DNA from: Agrobacterium vaccinii
GTDB taxonomy: Bacteria; Pseudomonadota; Alphaproteobacteria; Rhizobiales; Rhizobiaceae
Assembly: GCF_021310995.1 (NCBI RefSeq)
Contig: NZ_CP054150.1
Coordinates: 434,001-498,000 of the forward strand
DNA: 64,000 nucleotides
Reading direction: 5' to 3'
The translations under genes were made by a program, and so were the position numbers. The notes below the pieces were generated by a model that did no database searches, was not told the origin of the DNA, and saw nothing but the letters and a program-made list of their open reading frames with translations. Of the stretch, positions 18,546 to 27,218 are shown one piece after another. The stretch's first letter is position 1. Every line of letters starts with the position of its first letter.

Positions 18546-19286
18546 TTATAATGACAGCCAGTGCTTCAACCCGGAAATGATCCCATCGGCTTCTGCTTGG
18601 GTGGCACTATAGATGGTGTCCCGACCCTGCGCCAGCGCCCTCAGTTCAGGCAGCGCATTTGCGGGCGTAATGCCCCGCACGCCAGGGAGTTCGAACATGG
18701 CGCGGTCATTGCCCGTATCACCCGCCACGACCACTTCATCCAGACCGATTTCCAGGTGGTCGCAAAGCCAGGTAAGGGCCGCACCTTTGTCGGCAGCGCT
18801 TGGCAAAATGTCAAGATCACGATTGCTTGAATAGACGATGCGGGCATCGATACCATCGTTGCGAAGCAAGGTCTCGATGCCTTCAATGTCATCAGGCGAG
18901 GCATCATGCAGGTACCAACTCGACTTCATGCCATGCTGATACCGCTCGGGTTGAATGCTGATGCCGGTTATGCCCGATACCAGCGCCTGGATTTTCGCCG
19001 TGTCGAAGGCCTTGCCGAGCGAGGCACTGTAGGCCTGTCGCAGTGACGGTTGGTCACGGCAGGACAGCATGGTGCCGACACCGCCGATGACATAATCGGG
19101 TGTCGGCAGCGGCACGGCGTCCATCAATTCGAACTGATCATCCAGAAGGCGCCCACTGTTAAGCACCAGCAGGGGGCGGCTTTCCTCTGGCAGCGACTGC
19201 CAGAAGTCACGAAAACGGGCCGTCGCGGCGTCATCGCCGACGACGGTTCCATCCAGATCGGTGGAAAAGAGGCGAACCTGTTTCAA
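18546..19286 (-). CDS. mfppB: Mannosylfructose-phosphate phosphatase MfppB
   Basis: This 246-residue HAD-IIB phosphatase resembles sucrose-6-phosphate phosphatase: motif I is STDLDGTVVGDD at residues 8-19, motif II lies in LLVLNSGR near 40, and the last motif is VVVAGDTGNDRAMFE near 190. Its start overlaps the end of the upstream glycosyltransferase by four bases, so the two are co-translated. In Agrobacterium this pair makes mannosylfructose (beta-fructofuranosyl alpha-mannopyranoside), an osmolyte; the phosphatase removes the 6'-phosphate. The assignment rests on gene pairing and family, not on a specific residue. Confidence 0.88.
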   Translation of the reverse strand: MKQVRLFSTDLDGTVVGDDAATARFRDFWQSLPEESRPLLVLNSGRLLDDQFELMDAVPLPTPDYVIGGVGTMLSCRDQPSLRQAYSASLGKAFDTAKIQALVSGITGISIQPERYQHGMKSSWYLHDASPDDIEGIETLLRNDGIDARIVYSSNRDLDILPSAADKGAALTWLCDHLEIGLDEVVVAGDTGNDRAMFELPGVRGITPANALPELRALAQGRDTIYSATQAEADGIISGLKHWLSL

Positions 19287-20620
19287 TCGCCATCATTCCA
19301 TGGTTCGGCCCAATCGGACTCTTCCAACACAGGCATCATCGGACGTCCTTCAACGACTGCCAGAAGCTGCTGGGCAATGCCGGTCCATGTGAACAGGCTG
19401 CGGGCCTTGTGGGCGCCCATGCGCGACAGGCGACCATAGAGCCGCTCATGCTTGAACGGCTTCATCATGGTGATGCCGAGATCTTCCTTGTCGAACGGAT
19501 CGGCAAACAGTGCATGACGGCCATAGCTGACGGCTCGGAACAGGCCGCCGTGAATGGTGACGACAGTCGGCGTGCCGCTCGCCATCGCTTCGATGGCGGT
19601 CATGCCGAAGGGCTCGTATCGGCTGGAGAGCACGAAAAGGTCTGCTGCACGGTAAATATCCGGCAGGTCTTCATCGGCCACGTAACCAGAGAAGACGACC
19701 TTGTCCCCGAGGTTCAGGGCTTTCACCCGGCCCTTCAACTGGTTGAGGATCGTCGTTTCCTGCTCATCCATGTTCTCGCCACCGACGGCGAGATGCAGGC
19801 GCGCTTCCGGCTCGCGCTCGGCCAGCACAGAAAAGCCGTCGATCAAGAGATCATAGCCTTTGTTGGTGGCCAGACGCCCCAACGCCAACACCGTCTTGCC
19901 CTCGAAGCCGAAACGCTGACGCAACATCTGGCGTGAGCCTTCCGACACGGGGAAGAAGCGGTTGTCGTCATAACCCGGCGGGATCATGTGGATGTGCTTA
20001 CGCTTGAGGCCGTAGTCCTCGATCAGCACGTCCAGCTGCACCGGCGTCGTCGCGATGACCATGTCGCAGCTGCGATAGATGATCAACTCGTGCTGGATAC
20101 GTTCCTTGAAGTTGAACTCCAGCTCGAACGTATCGGCCTTCTCAGGATAATCCGTCTCCATCTGGCGCTTTTTCCAGATGCCGATGGAGTGCGGCGTGTG
20201 GAGATGCGGCACTTTCAGCGCTTCGGACAGGCGTTGTCCGGCAACACCCGCATCCCAGTAATGGCTGTTGATGAACGAGTAGTTGAGATTGTTCTTCTTG
20301 ATGAACCGCAAGGCGTTCTCGCACCATTCCATCAGATGGCGGTGCAGATATTCCTTTGGAATGAAGTCCTTGCCCCCGCAGGGAATGCGCACGACGCGCA
20401 CGCGTTCATCCACCTCATCGAATTCAGGCTGGTCTTCGAACTGGCGGGTATAGAGATCGACGGTATATCCGAGCTGTCCCAATTTCTTGGCAAGTTCGAG
20501 GACATAAACGACCTGTCCGCCGGTATCTGCTGCGCCGAGAGGCGGTTGTGCGGCTACGTAGCCATGTGTCGATATGAGTGCTATCCGGGGATAGCGTTCA
20601 GTTTCGCTCGTGGTAATCAT
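19283..20620 (-). CDS. mfpsA: Mannosylfructose-phosphate synthase MfpsA
   Basis: A GT4-family glycosyltransferase of 445 residues related to sucrose-phosphate synthase. It has the N-terminal GGQVVYVLELAKKLG donor-side loop, the catalytic-region histidine in HTPHSIG, LGRLATNKGYDLL, and the E-x7-E motif in EPFGMTAIEA. MfpsA transfers mannose from GDP-mannose to fructose-6-phosphate; the product is dephosphorylated by MfppB encoded downstream with a four-base overlap. Upstream lies a 266-base region shared with divergent glcD, holding an inverted repeat and a candidate stress promoter. Sucrose-phosphate synthase is the main alternative, less likely in this host. Confidence 0.88.
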   Translation of the reverse strand: MITTSETERYPRIALISTHGYVAAQPPLGAADTGGQVVYVLELAKKLGQLGYTVDLYTRQFEDQPEFDEVDERVRVVRIPCGGKDFIPKEYLHRHLMEWCENALRFIKKNNLNYSFINSHYWDAGVAGQRLSEALKVPHLHTPHSIGIWKKRQMETDYPEKADTFELEFNFKERIQHELIIYRSCDMVIATTPVQLDVLIEDYGLKRKHIHMIPPGYDDNRFFPVSEGSRQMLRQRFGFEGKTVLALGRLATNKGYDLLIDGFSVLAEREPEARLHLAVGGENMDEQETTILNQLKGRVKALNLGDKVVFSGYVADEDLPDIYRAADLFVLSSRYEPFGMTAIEAMASGTPTVVTIHGGLFRAVSYGRHALFADPFDKEDLGITMMKPFKHERLYGRLSRMGAHKARSLFTWTGIAQQLLAVVEGRPMMPVLEESDWAEPWNDGD

Positions 20621-20661
20621 AGCGTCCCATCGTAGTAAAAATTTCTAATTAACCTCATGAC

Positions 20662-20686
20662 AATCTCCCTCTGCGGAAAAAGTTCC
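20662..20686 (-). promoter_or_regulatory. Candidate EcfG/RpoE2-type general stress promoter for mfpsA
   Basis: On the minus strand GGAAC (20686-20682) is followed after 18 bases by TT (20663-20662), matching the GGAAC-N18/19-TT pattern reported for the alphaproteobacterial general stress sigma factor. It lies 42 bases before the mfpsA start codon. An osmolyte operon is a sensible target, but a single motif this short can arise by chance. Confidence 0.4.
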
Positions 20687-20728
20687 ATCAAGAGGCGATA
20701 AAATTTTCAGTTTTTGATGTGATGGAAC
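20682..20728. promoter_or_regulatory. Inverted repeat in the mfpsA-glcD divergent control region
   Basis: GTTCCATCA (20682-20690) and TGATGGAAC (20720-20728) are perfect nine-base inverted arms separated by 29 A/T-rich bases. The left arm coincides with the candidate GGAAC promoter element of mfpsA. The right arm also carries GGAAC toward glcD but lacks a matching downstream TT at the right spacing. A regulator binding both arms is conceivable. Confidence 0.4.
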
Positions 20729-20886
20729 CTTTCGGCGTGATCCCGATAAGTCGCTGAATTTTGTTTTTCAAAGCATATTAGCGACCACTCGCGACGGACA
20801 TGACGATGGAGTGGCTTGCATCATAATGCGAAACACCCATAGACTTTGCCCTACGCATCGCAAGGGAGGAGGCCTGTGGCGCAACC

Positions 20887-22326
20887 ATGTCCCAACCCAT
20901 AGAGTTTCTGAAACCTCGCGCTCCCGTGCTTGAAAGCAGGGACCGGATCATCGCCGATCTTGCCGACCTTCTGCCGCCGGACTGTCTGGTCCATGAGCCG
21001 CGTGAACTGGTGCCGTTCGAGACGGATGCGTTCGTTTCCTACCGCCGTGTGCCGCTTGCCGTTGTCTTGCCGAAAACGACGGAGCAGGTTTCCGCTGTCA
21101 TGAAATACTGCCATCGCTATGGCATTCCCATCGTGCCACGTGGGGCAGGGACCTCGCTGTCTGGTGGTGCGATACCGCAGGAGGATGCGGTGGTGATCGG
21201 CCTGTCGAAACTGTCCGCCATTCTCGACCTCGATTTCTTCAACCGCACCGCCACCGTGCAGGCTGGGGTCACCAACCTTTCCATTTCCGATGCGGCGGGG
21301 CCGGAAGGCTTTTTCTATGCGCCCGACCCCAGCTCGCAGCTCGCCTGCACCATCGGCGGTAACATCGGCATGAACTCCGGCGGGGCGCATTGTCTGAAAT
21401 ACGGAGTGACCACCAACAATCTGCTGGGCGTGAAAATGGTGCTGGTGGATGGCACGGTGCTGGAGGTGGGCGGCAAACATCTGGATGCGGCGGGTTACGA
21501 TCTGCTCGGCCTGATCTGCGGGTCGGAAGGCCAGCTTGGCATCGTCACCGAAGCGACGGTTCGGCTGATTGCCAAGCCCGAAGGAGCGCGACCTGTTCTC
21601 TTCGGGTTTGAAACCTCCGATCAGGCCGGTTCCTGCGTAGCGGATATCATCGCGGCGGGCATCATTCCCGTTGCCATCGAGTTCATGGACAAGCCTGCCA
21701 TCGAGATTTGCGAAGCCTTCGCCAAGGCGGGTTATCCGCTGGATGTCGGCGCGCTGCTGATCGTCGAGGTGGAAGGGTCCGACGAAGAGATGGACGCCAT
21801 GTTGGCCGACATCGTCTCCATTGCCCGCAGGCATGCGGTGAAGACGGTGCGCGAATGCCAATCCGCCACGGAAGCCGCCGCCATCTGGAAAGGCCGCAAA
21901 TCCGCCTTCGGCGCGACGGGGCGCATTGCAGATTACATCTGCATGGATGGCACGGTGCCGCTCAGCCAGTTGTCCTATGTTCTAAAGAAGACCGGCGAAA
22001 TTATCGATAGCCTCGGCCTTCGCGTCGCCAATGTCTTCCACGCAGGCGACGGCAACATGCACCCGCTCATTCTGTTCAATGCGAATGACCCGGAAGAAGT
22101 CGCGAAAGCAGAAGAAGCCGGTAATCAAATTCTGCGCCTCTGCGTCGATGCGGGTGGTTGCCTGACGGGCGAACACGGCGTCGGCATCGAAAAGCGCGAC
22201 TTGATGCGCCACCAATATTCCGATGCCGATCTGGCACAGCAGATGGCGGTACGTTCGGCCTTCGACGAGGGCTGGATTCTCAATCCATCCAAGGTCTTTC
22301 CGCTGGAAGGACGGCCTGCGTCATGA
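20887..22326 (+). CDS. glcD: Glycolate oxidase FAD-binding subunit GlcD
   Basis: GlcD is the larger flavin subunit of the membrane-associated glycolate oxidase, which converts glycolate to glyoxylate. The 479-residue protein has the FAD-binding PCMH domain (PRGAGTSLSGGAIP near residue 85, CTIGGNIGMNSGGAH near 155) and the C-terminal FAD-oxidase domain ending in GCLTGEHGVGIEKR. An AGGGAGGAGG stretch lies upstream of the ATG, at somewhat long spacing. It overlaps glcE by four bases (ATGA), so translation is coupled. D-lactate dehydrogenases share the fold, but the glcDEF order supports glycolate oxidase. Confidence 0.95.
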   Translation: MSQPIEFLKPRAPVLESRDRIIADLADLLPPDCLVHEPRELVPFETDAFVSYRRVPLAVVLPKTTEQVSAVMKYCHRYGIPIVPRGAGTSLSGGAIPQEDAVVIGLSKLSAILDLDFFNRTATVQAGVTNLSISDAAGPEGFFYAPDPSSQLACTIGGNIGMNSGGAHCLKYGVTTNNLLGVKMVLVDGTVLEVGGKHLDAAGYDLLGLICGSEGQLGIVTEATVRLIAKPEGARPVLFGFETSDQAGSCVADIIAAGIIPVAIEFMDKPAIEICEAFAKAGYPLDVGALLIVEVEGSDEEMDAMLADIVSIARRHAVKTVRECQSATEAAAIWKGRKSAFGATGRIADYICMDGTVPLSQLSYVLKKTGEIIDSLGLRVANVFHAGDGNMHPLILFNANDPEEVAKAEEAGNQILRLCVDAGGCLTGEHGVGIEKRDLMRHQYSDADLAQQMAVRSAFDEGWILNPSKVFPLEGRPAS

Positions 22327-23528
22327 AGGACATGCTTCTACCCAGCACCGAAACCGAAGCCGCCGATATCATCCGCGATCATGCGCAGGCCAGCCGGGCG
22401 CTCGCGATCTTCGGCGGCAACACGCGCTCGGGCTTCGGCAATCGCGTTGAGGCGGACGTCTCGTTGTCGTCGCGAGCAATCACCGGAATCGTCGCCTATA
22501 ATCCCGCCGAAATGGTGATGACGGTCAAAGCTGGAACACCGGTGGCAGAGGTGGAGGCCGCCTTATCAGCGGCCAACCAGATGATGGCCTTCGAACCCAT
22601 GGACCACCGCGCCATAATGGGAACGGCAGGTGAGCCAACCATCGGCGGCGTGTTCGCGGCCAACGTCTCCGGCCCGCGTCGCTTCGTTGCTGGTGCCGCG
22701 CGCGACAGCCTGCTGGGCATCCGCTTCATCAACGGCCAGGGTGAAGCCATCAAGGCGGGCGGTCGGGTCATGAAGAATGTCACCGGGCTCGATCTGGTGA
22801 AACTTCTGGCGGGCTCTTACGGCACGCTCGGCTTCCTCACCGAAGTCACATTCCGCGTCCTGCCGGTGCCGCCTGCGCAAACCACGCTCGTCATATCCGG
22901 CCTTGAGGACGAGGCCGCAACCCATGCCATGGCCTCCGCCATGGCGACTAGCGTCGAGGTTTCCGGTGCCGCGCATCTGCCGGAAAGCGTCAAATCGCGG
23001 TTTCTGGATGGATCGCTGCCGGATGGCGCAGCAACCGTTTTGCGGCTGGAAGGTCTTGCCGCGTCGGTGAAAGCGCGGTCGCAGAAATTGCAGACGAGCC
23101 TTTCCGGGCTTGGTCCTTCCATCTTTCTCTCCGAGGACGACAGCAAGACACTGTGGCGAGAGATCCGCGACGTGACGCCCTATGCAGCCAATCTTGCAAA
23201 ACCGCTCTGGCGCGTCTCTGTCGCCCCCTCCCAAGGTCACAAGCTGGTGGCGGCATTGCGGTTGGAGGCGGGGATCGATGCGTTCTACGATTGGCAGGGC
23301 GGGTTGGTCTGGATGCAGATGGAATACGATCCAGAAGCGGACCTGATCAGCCACCGCATCAGAGCTTTGGGTGGTGGCCATTCGACGTTGATAAGGGCGT
23401 TGCCCATATCTCGCCATGGTCTCGCAGGCTTTGAGCCGCTTTTGATTGCTGAGAATGAGCTTTCGAAGCGCATCAAGGCAAAGCTTGATCCGGCAGGGAT
23501 ATTCAATCCGGGGAGGATGGGGCGATAA
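22323..23528 (+). CDS. glcE: Glycolate oxidase subunit GlcE
   Basis: This 401-residue second flavoprotein subunit is a shorter relative of GlcD, with its own PCMH FAD-binding domain (GGNTRSGFGN near residue 35, GTAGEPTIGGVFAANVSGPR near 100) but no full-length C-terminal domain. The ATG at 22323 overlaps the glcD stop; a longer frame reaching upstream to 22158 runs inside glcD and is not the start. A RIME-like element (23545-23706) separates it from glcF. Confidence 0.94.
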   Translation: MKDMLLPSTETEAADIIRDHAQASRALAIFGGNTRSGFGNRVEADVSLSSRAITGIVAYNPAEMVMTVKAGTPVAEVEAALSAANQMMAFEPMDHRAIMGTAGEPTIGGVFAANVSGPRRFVAGAARDSLLGIRFINGQGEAIKAGGRVMKNVTGLDLVKLLAGSYGTLGFLTEVTFRVLPVPPAQTTLVISGLEDEAATHAMASAMATSVEVSGAAHLPESVKSRFLDGSLPDGAATVLRLEGLAASVKARSQKLQTSLSGLGPSIFLSEDDSKTLWREIRDVTPYAANLAKPLWRVSVAPSQGHKLVAALRLEAGIDAFYDWQGGLVWMQMEYDPEADLISHRIRALGGGHSTLIRALPISRHGLAGFEPLLIAENELSKRIKAKLDPAGIFNPGRMGR

Positions 23529-23544
23529 TGATTGTTGAATTCGT

Positions 23545-23706
23545 GGCTTACCCCCCTCTGTCCTGCCGTACATCTCCCCCACAAGGAGGGAGATCGACTT
23601 GCGGTGACCTCCTGCCCATATTTGACGTCGAAGGTGAAGCGACGTTCGTGCGCCCAGCCGATCTCCCCACCTGTGGGGGAGATGTCCGGCAGGACAGAGG
23701 GGGGCA
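23545..23706. repeat. RIME-like palindromic intergenic element, copy 2, inside the glc operon
   Basis: A 162-base copy of the element at 12275, in opposite orientation: its left inner hairpin (CCCCCACAAGGAGGGAGATC) is the complement of the right inner hairpin of copy 1. It fills nearly the whole gap between glcE and glcF, so it must be transcribed as part of the polycistronic message. Confidence 0.85.
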
Positions 23707-23739
23707 CATCCGCACCCAAGCCCAACGAGGTCCAGCCTG

Positions 23740-25062
23740 ATGCAAACCTCCTTCACCCCCCAGCAACTCGCCGATCCCCAAGTAGCGGAATCGGAAAAAA
23801 TCCTGCGCAAATGCGTGCATTGCGGGTTCTGCACGGCCACCTGTCCCACCTATGTGACGCTGGGTAACGAGCTGGATAGCCCGCGCGGGCGCATCTATCT
23901 CATCAAGGATATGCTGGAAAACGACCGCCCGGCGGATAAGCAGGTGGTGACGCATATAGACCGGTGTCTGTCCTGTCTGGCCTGCACCACCACCTGTCCG
24001 TCTGGCGTCGACTATATGCATCTGGTCGATCACGCCCGAATCCATATCGAAAAGACCTATCGCCGCCCGCTTGTTGACCGGATGATGCGCAGCCTGCTGG
24101 CCTTCGTGCTGCCCCACCCATCGCGGTTTCGCCTGGCGCTGAAGCTTGCGCGCTTCGGCAGGCCGTTCGCTGGCCTGTTTCGCAAGACCGCAACGCTGAA
24201 ACCGCTTGCGGCGATGCTGGATCTCGCGCCTCAAACAATTCCCGTCGCTTCCGCCCTGTCAAACCCCGGCACCTATTCACCCCAGATCGAAAAACGCGGG
24301 CGGGTCGCCATTTTGGGCGGTTGCGCGCAGCCGGTGCTCGATCCCGCCATCAATGACGCGACCATCCGGCTTCTGACCCGGCTTGGCGTAGAGGTGGTGC
24401 TGCCGGAAGGCGAGGGCTGTTGCGGCGCGCTGGTGCACCACATGGGGCGAGAGGAACAGGCGCTGGTTTCTGCAAGGCGCAATGTCGATGTCTGGACGCG
24501 CGAAATCGAGACCGGCGGGCTGGACGCGATCATCATCACCGCGTCCGGTTGCGGCACCACCATCAAGGATTACGGCCATATGCTGCGGCTGGATGCGGCC
24601 TATGCGGAAAAGGCAGCGCGCGTCTCGGCGCTTGCAAAAGACATCACCGAATATCTTGCCAGCCTCGATCTCGCGCCGCTGGAGCGAAACGGTCTGACCG
24701 TGGCCTATCACTCAGCCTGTTCCATGCAGCACGGCCAGAAGATCACTTCCATTCCCAAGCTGTTGCTGAAAGCCGCAGGCTTTACAGTACGCGACCCAGC
24801 GGAAGGACATCTCTGTTGTGGCTCGGCGGGAACCTACAATATTCTTCAGCCGGAAATATCGGCAACGTTGAAGGCCCGTAAGGTCAAAAATATCGAGGCG
24901 ACGAAGGCCGACATCATCGCCACCGGCAACATTGGCTGCATGACGCAGATTGCCACCGGCACGGCCATGCCCATTCTGCACACGGTGCAACTGCTGGATT
25001 GGGCCTATGGTGGAGAAAAGCCTGCCGTGATCGAAGCGATACATAAAAAACGGGCGGTTTGA
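23740..25062 (+). CDS. glcF: Glycolate oxidase iron-sulfur subunit GlcF
   Basis: GlcF passes electrons from the GlcD/GlcE flavins to the respiratory chain. The 440-residue protein has two ferredoxin-type 4Fe-4S motifs, CVHCGFCTATCP (cysteines 25, 28, 31, 35) and CLSCLACTTTCP (76, 79, 82, 86), then two cysteine-rich CCG domains (GEGCCGAL and HLCCGSAG). The last codons and the stop form part of the terminator hairpin at 25046-25075. It is separated from glcE by 211 bases occupied by a repeat element. Confidence 0.96.
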   Translation: MQTSFTPQQLADPQVAESEKILRKCVHCGFCTATCPTYVTLGNELDSPRGRIYLIKDMLENDRPADKQVVTHIDRCLSCLACTTTCPSGVDYMHLVDHARIHIEKTYRRPLVDRMMRSLLAFVLPHPSRFRLALKLARFGRPFAGLFRKTATLKPLAAMLDLAPQTIPVASALSNPGTYSPQIEKRGRVAILGGCAQPVLDPAINDATIRLLTRLGVEVVLPEGEGCCGALVHHMGREEQALVSARRNVDVWTREIETGGLDAIIITASGCGTTIKDYGHMLRLDAAYAEKAARVSALAKDITEYLASLDLAPLERNGLTVAYHSACSMQHGQKITSIPKLLLKAAGFTVRDPAEGHLCCGSAGTYNILQPEISATLKARKVKNIEATKADIIATGNIGCMTQIATGTAMPILHTVQLLDWAYGGEKPAVIEAIHKKRAV

Positions 25063-25075
25063 GCCGCCCGTTTTT
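25046..25075 (+). terminator. Rho-independent terminator overlapping the end of glcF
   Basis: CGGGCGG (25051-25057) pairs with CCGCCCG (25064-25070), flanked by five A's and five T's. The glcF stop codon (25060-25062) lies in the six-base loop, so the final sense codons form one arm of the stem. Confidence 0.88.
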
Positions 25076-25178
25076 CAATGTCCGGTCTGCTGCTGTAAAG
25101 CGCGTCCGGCCCCCTTGACGTCCCCCGCCAAAGTCGATGGCCGGACCTTAACCTATCTTTTTCAGAGAGCAACTTTCT

Positions 25179-25207
25179 TTACGCCCGTTTTCTACTTTTG
25201 GGCGTAA
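25179..25207. terminator. Inverted repeat downstream of the L,D-transpeptidase gene
   Basis: TTACGCCC (25179-25186) and GGGCGTAA (25200-25207) flank a 13-base A/T-rich loop, 21 bases beyond the stop codon of the leftward gene. No T-run follows on the minus strand, so a terminator role is tentative. Confidence 0.4.
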
Positions 25208-25228
25208 GGAATGACTTCACCGTTGCTA

Positions 25229-25951
25229 TCAGATCACAATCACGCGGGTGCCGACATTCACCCGCTCGTAGAGATCGGTCACATCTTCATTGCGCATGCG
25301 GATACAACCTGAGGAATTGTTGCTGCCAATGGTCCATGGCTGGTTGGTGCCGTGGATGCGGTACAGCGTGGAGCCGAGATACATGGCGCGCGCGCCCATC
25401 GGGTTTTGCGGACCGCCTTCCATATAGGCGGGCAGGTAGTGTCCCTTGGCGGCCTCGCGGGTGATCATCTCTTTTGGCGGCGTCCAATCCGGCCATTCGT
25501 TCTTGCGGGTAATCTTGTGCGTACCGGCCCATTCGAAACCCGGCTTGCCGACGCCGACGCCGTAGCGACGCGCTTTGCCGTCTGCCATCACCAGATAAAG
25601 AAACCGGTTAGGCGTATCGATAACGATGGTGCCGGGCGCTTCCTTGCCATCATATCGCACCATCTGCGGCAGAAACTGCGGGGCGATGCGCAGGCGTGGA
25701 TCACCCGTTCTGGCGGCAGCCGCCTGTGGGCGCGGTTGGGCCACCGGACGCTGGAACAGCGAACGAGATGCCGGGCGCTGCGGATAAACGACCGGGCGAA
25801 CTTGCCCGCCGCCAAGCTGCATGACCCACGGCGCAGTAAGGTCAGGGCTGACGACGACCGGCGGGCGCTCCCGGTAGCGATCATTGGCAAGGGCTGGCAT
25901 GGAGATGGCTGAGAGGAAACTCAGCGCCAGAACAACGGATTTCATCGACAT
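25229..25951 (-). CDS. L,D-transpeptidase (YkuD domain), secreted
   Basis: The 240-residue product begins with a Sec signal peptide (hydrophobic residues 5-19, cleavage near PALA-ND). After a proline/arginine-rich linker (about 25-95) comes a YkuD domain with catalytic motif HGTNQ (His200) and SSGCIRM (Cys216). Such enzymes form 3-3 cross-links in peptidoglycan or attach lipoproteins to it; in Rhizobiales L,D-transpeptidases are linked to polar growth. The exact reaction cannot be told. Two in-frame ATGs (25951 and 25945) are possible starts. Confidence 0.92.
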   Translation of the reverse strand: MSMKSVVLALSFLSAISMPALANDRYRERPPVVVSPDLTAPWVMQLGGGQVRPVVYPQRPASRSLFQRPVAQPRPQAAAARTGDPRLRIAPQFLPQMVRYDGKEAPGTIVIDTPNRFLYLVMADGKARRYGVGVGKPGFEWAGTHKITRKNEWPDWTPPKEMITREAAKGHYLPAYMEGGPQNPMGARAMYLGSTLYRIHGTNQPWTIGSNNSSGCIRMRNEDVTDLYERVNVGTRVIVI

Positions 25952-26140
25952 CGGGTGGACTCTCTACATGACACCGGAAAATAATCATCACGTTCGCACC
26001 TCTAAGACAGCGAATGGTAAATGGCACATCATGAAAAGGCGCGATTTGGATGAAACCTTTTAATAAGGTTAGCGCGCGGTTTTGAAACAGAGTGAATCAA
26101 TGGTAATCACCGCGTCACCAACCACAAAGGCATCTGCTCC

Positions 26141-26770
26141 ATGACTGAAACCGGCCTTATGACGGGCGAAGATGGCAAGATCCGCTGCTTCTGGCAGCAG
26201 GGCCTGGAAGACTATGCCAGATACCATGATGAGGAATGGGGCCGCCCCGTCGATGACGACAGGCGCCTGTTCGAAAAGATTTGCCTTGAGGGCTTCCAGT
26301 CCGGCCTGTCCTGGCTGACGGTGCTGCGAAAGCGCGAAGCCTTTCGCGCCGCATTCTGTGGTTTCGATTTCGACAAGGTCGCGGAATTCGGAGACGAGGA
26401 TATCGAGCGTTGCGTGTCCGACAAGGGCATCATCCGCCATCGCGGCAAGATCGTCTCCACCATCAACAATGCCCGCCGCGCCATCGAGATGCGCGATGAA
26501 TTCGGGTCACTCGCCCGCTATTTCTGGCGCTTCGAGCCGCAGCCGGATGAGCGCCCGCCGGTGTTCGATTACGCCACCCTGCGCGCCAACCCCATCACGC
26601 CCGCCTCCACGCGCCTGTCGAAAGACCTGAAGAAGCGCGGCTGGAGCTTTGTCGGCCCGACGACAGTCTATGCTTTCATGCAGGCCATGGGTATGGTCAA
26701 CGACCACATCGAAGGTTGCCACTGCCGCCCCCGCATCGATGCTCAACGGCTGGAGTTTTCACGCCCGTGA
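26141..26770 (+). CDS. tag: DNA-3-methyladenine glycosylase I (Tag)
   Basis: Tag excises 3-methyladenine from alkylated DNA. The 209-residue protein carries the family start RCFWQQGLEDYARYHDEEWG and the zinc ligands typical of Tag: the cysteine in RCFW, the histidine in RYHDEEWG, and the histidine and cysteine in DHIEGCHC near the C-terminus. The motif GFQSGLSWLTVL forms part of the base pocket. The start may be ATG 26141 or 26159. Its stop overlaps the GTG start of the next gene. Confidence 0.94.
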   Translation: MTETGLMTGEDGKIRCFWQQGLEDYARYHDEEWGRPVDDDRRLFEKICLEGFQSGLSWLTVLRKREAFRAAFCGFDFDKVAEFGDEDIERCVSDKGIIRHRGKIVSTINNARRAIEMRDEFGSLARYFWRFEPQPDERPPVFDYATLRANPITPASTRLSKDLKKRGWSFVGPTTVYAFMQAMGMVNDHIEGCHCRPRIDAQRLEFSRP

Positions 26771-27210
26771 CCCGATTTTTACACATTCTTCTGGCGTCTC
26801 TTCTCGTCATCTCGGCGACGGCTCCCGCCCATGCGGAAGGCCGCAATGTCGATGGTATCTGGCTTGATGATGGCGAGGCGCTGAAACAGGCGGCGCTTCC
26901 CGCCTCCGGCCCGCTGGTACTCAACGGCTGGACGCGGCAGGGCAGGGGAGATGTCTACCGCGTCAAGGTCAAGGCGGGCGAAACGCTGAAGGTAACGCTG
27001 ACCAGTCGCAGCGAATTCGTCGTCATGGCGATCTTCGATTTCGCCAAGCCCGAGGACGACGCGATCTTTTTCAGCGATGCGGGCAAGAACACGGCGGTGC
27101 TGACACCCAAGGCCGACACGGAATGGCTGATCCGCCCCATCCTCGTTCTCAGCGCATCCCGCCGCGGGCTTGGGGCGAATTATACCATCACGGTGGAGAG
27201 GCAGCCTTAA
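26767..27210 (+). CDS. Hypothetical exported protein, coupled to tag
   Basis: I assign a GTG start at 26767 that overlaps the tag stop codon (GTGA); GGAG lies ten bases upstream. The 147-residue product has a clear Sec signal (residues 1-24, ending ATAPAHAEG). The mature part is a small beta-rich domain with GDVYRVKVKAGETLKVTLTS and a C-terminal NYTITVERQP, resembling the pre-peptidase C-terminal (PPC)-like jelly-roll domains of secreted proteins. The function is not known, and the link to tag may only be transcriptional. Confidence 0.7.
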   Translation: MTRFLHILLASLLVISATAPAHAEGRNVDGIWLDDGEALKQAALPASGPLVLNGWTRQGRGDVYRVKVKAGETLKVTLTSRSEFVVMAIFDFAKPEDDAIFFSDAGKNTAVLTPKADTEWLIRPILVLSASRRGLGANYTITVERQP

Positions 27211-27218
27211 GCTACCCT

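Noticed and set aside
20724..20750. A second GGAAC stress promoter pointing to glcD
   Set aside because: GGAAC is there, but no TT follows at 18-19 bases.
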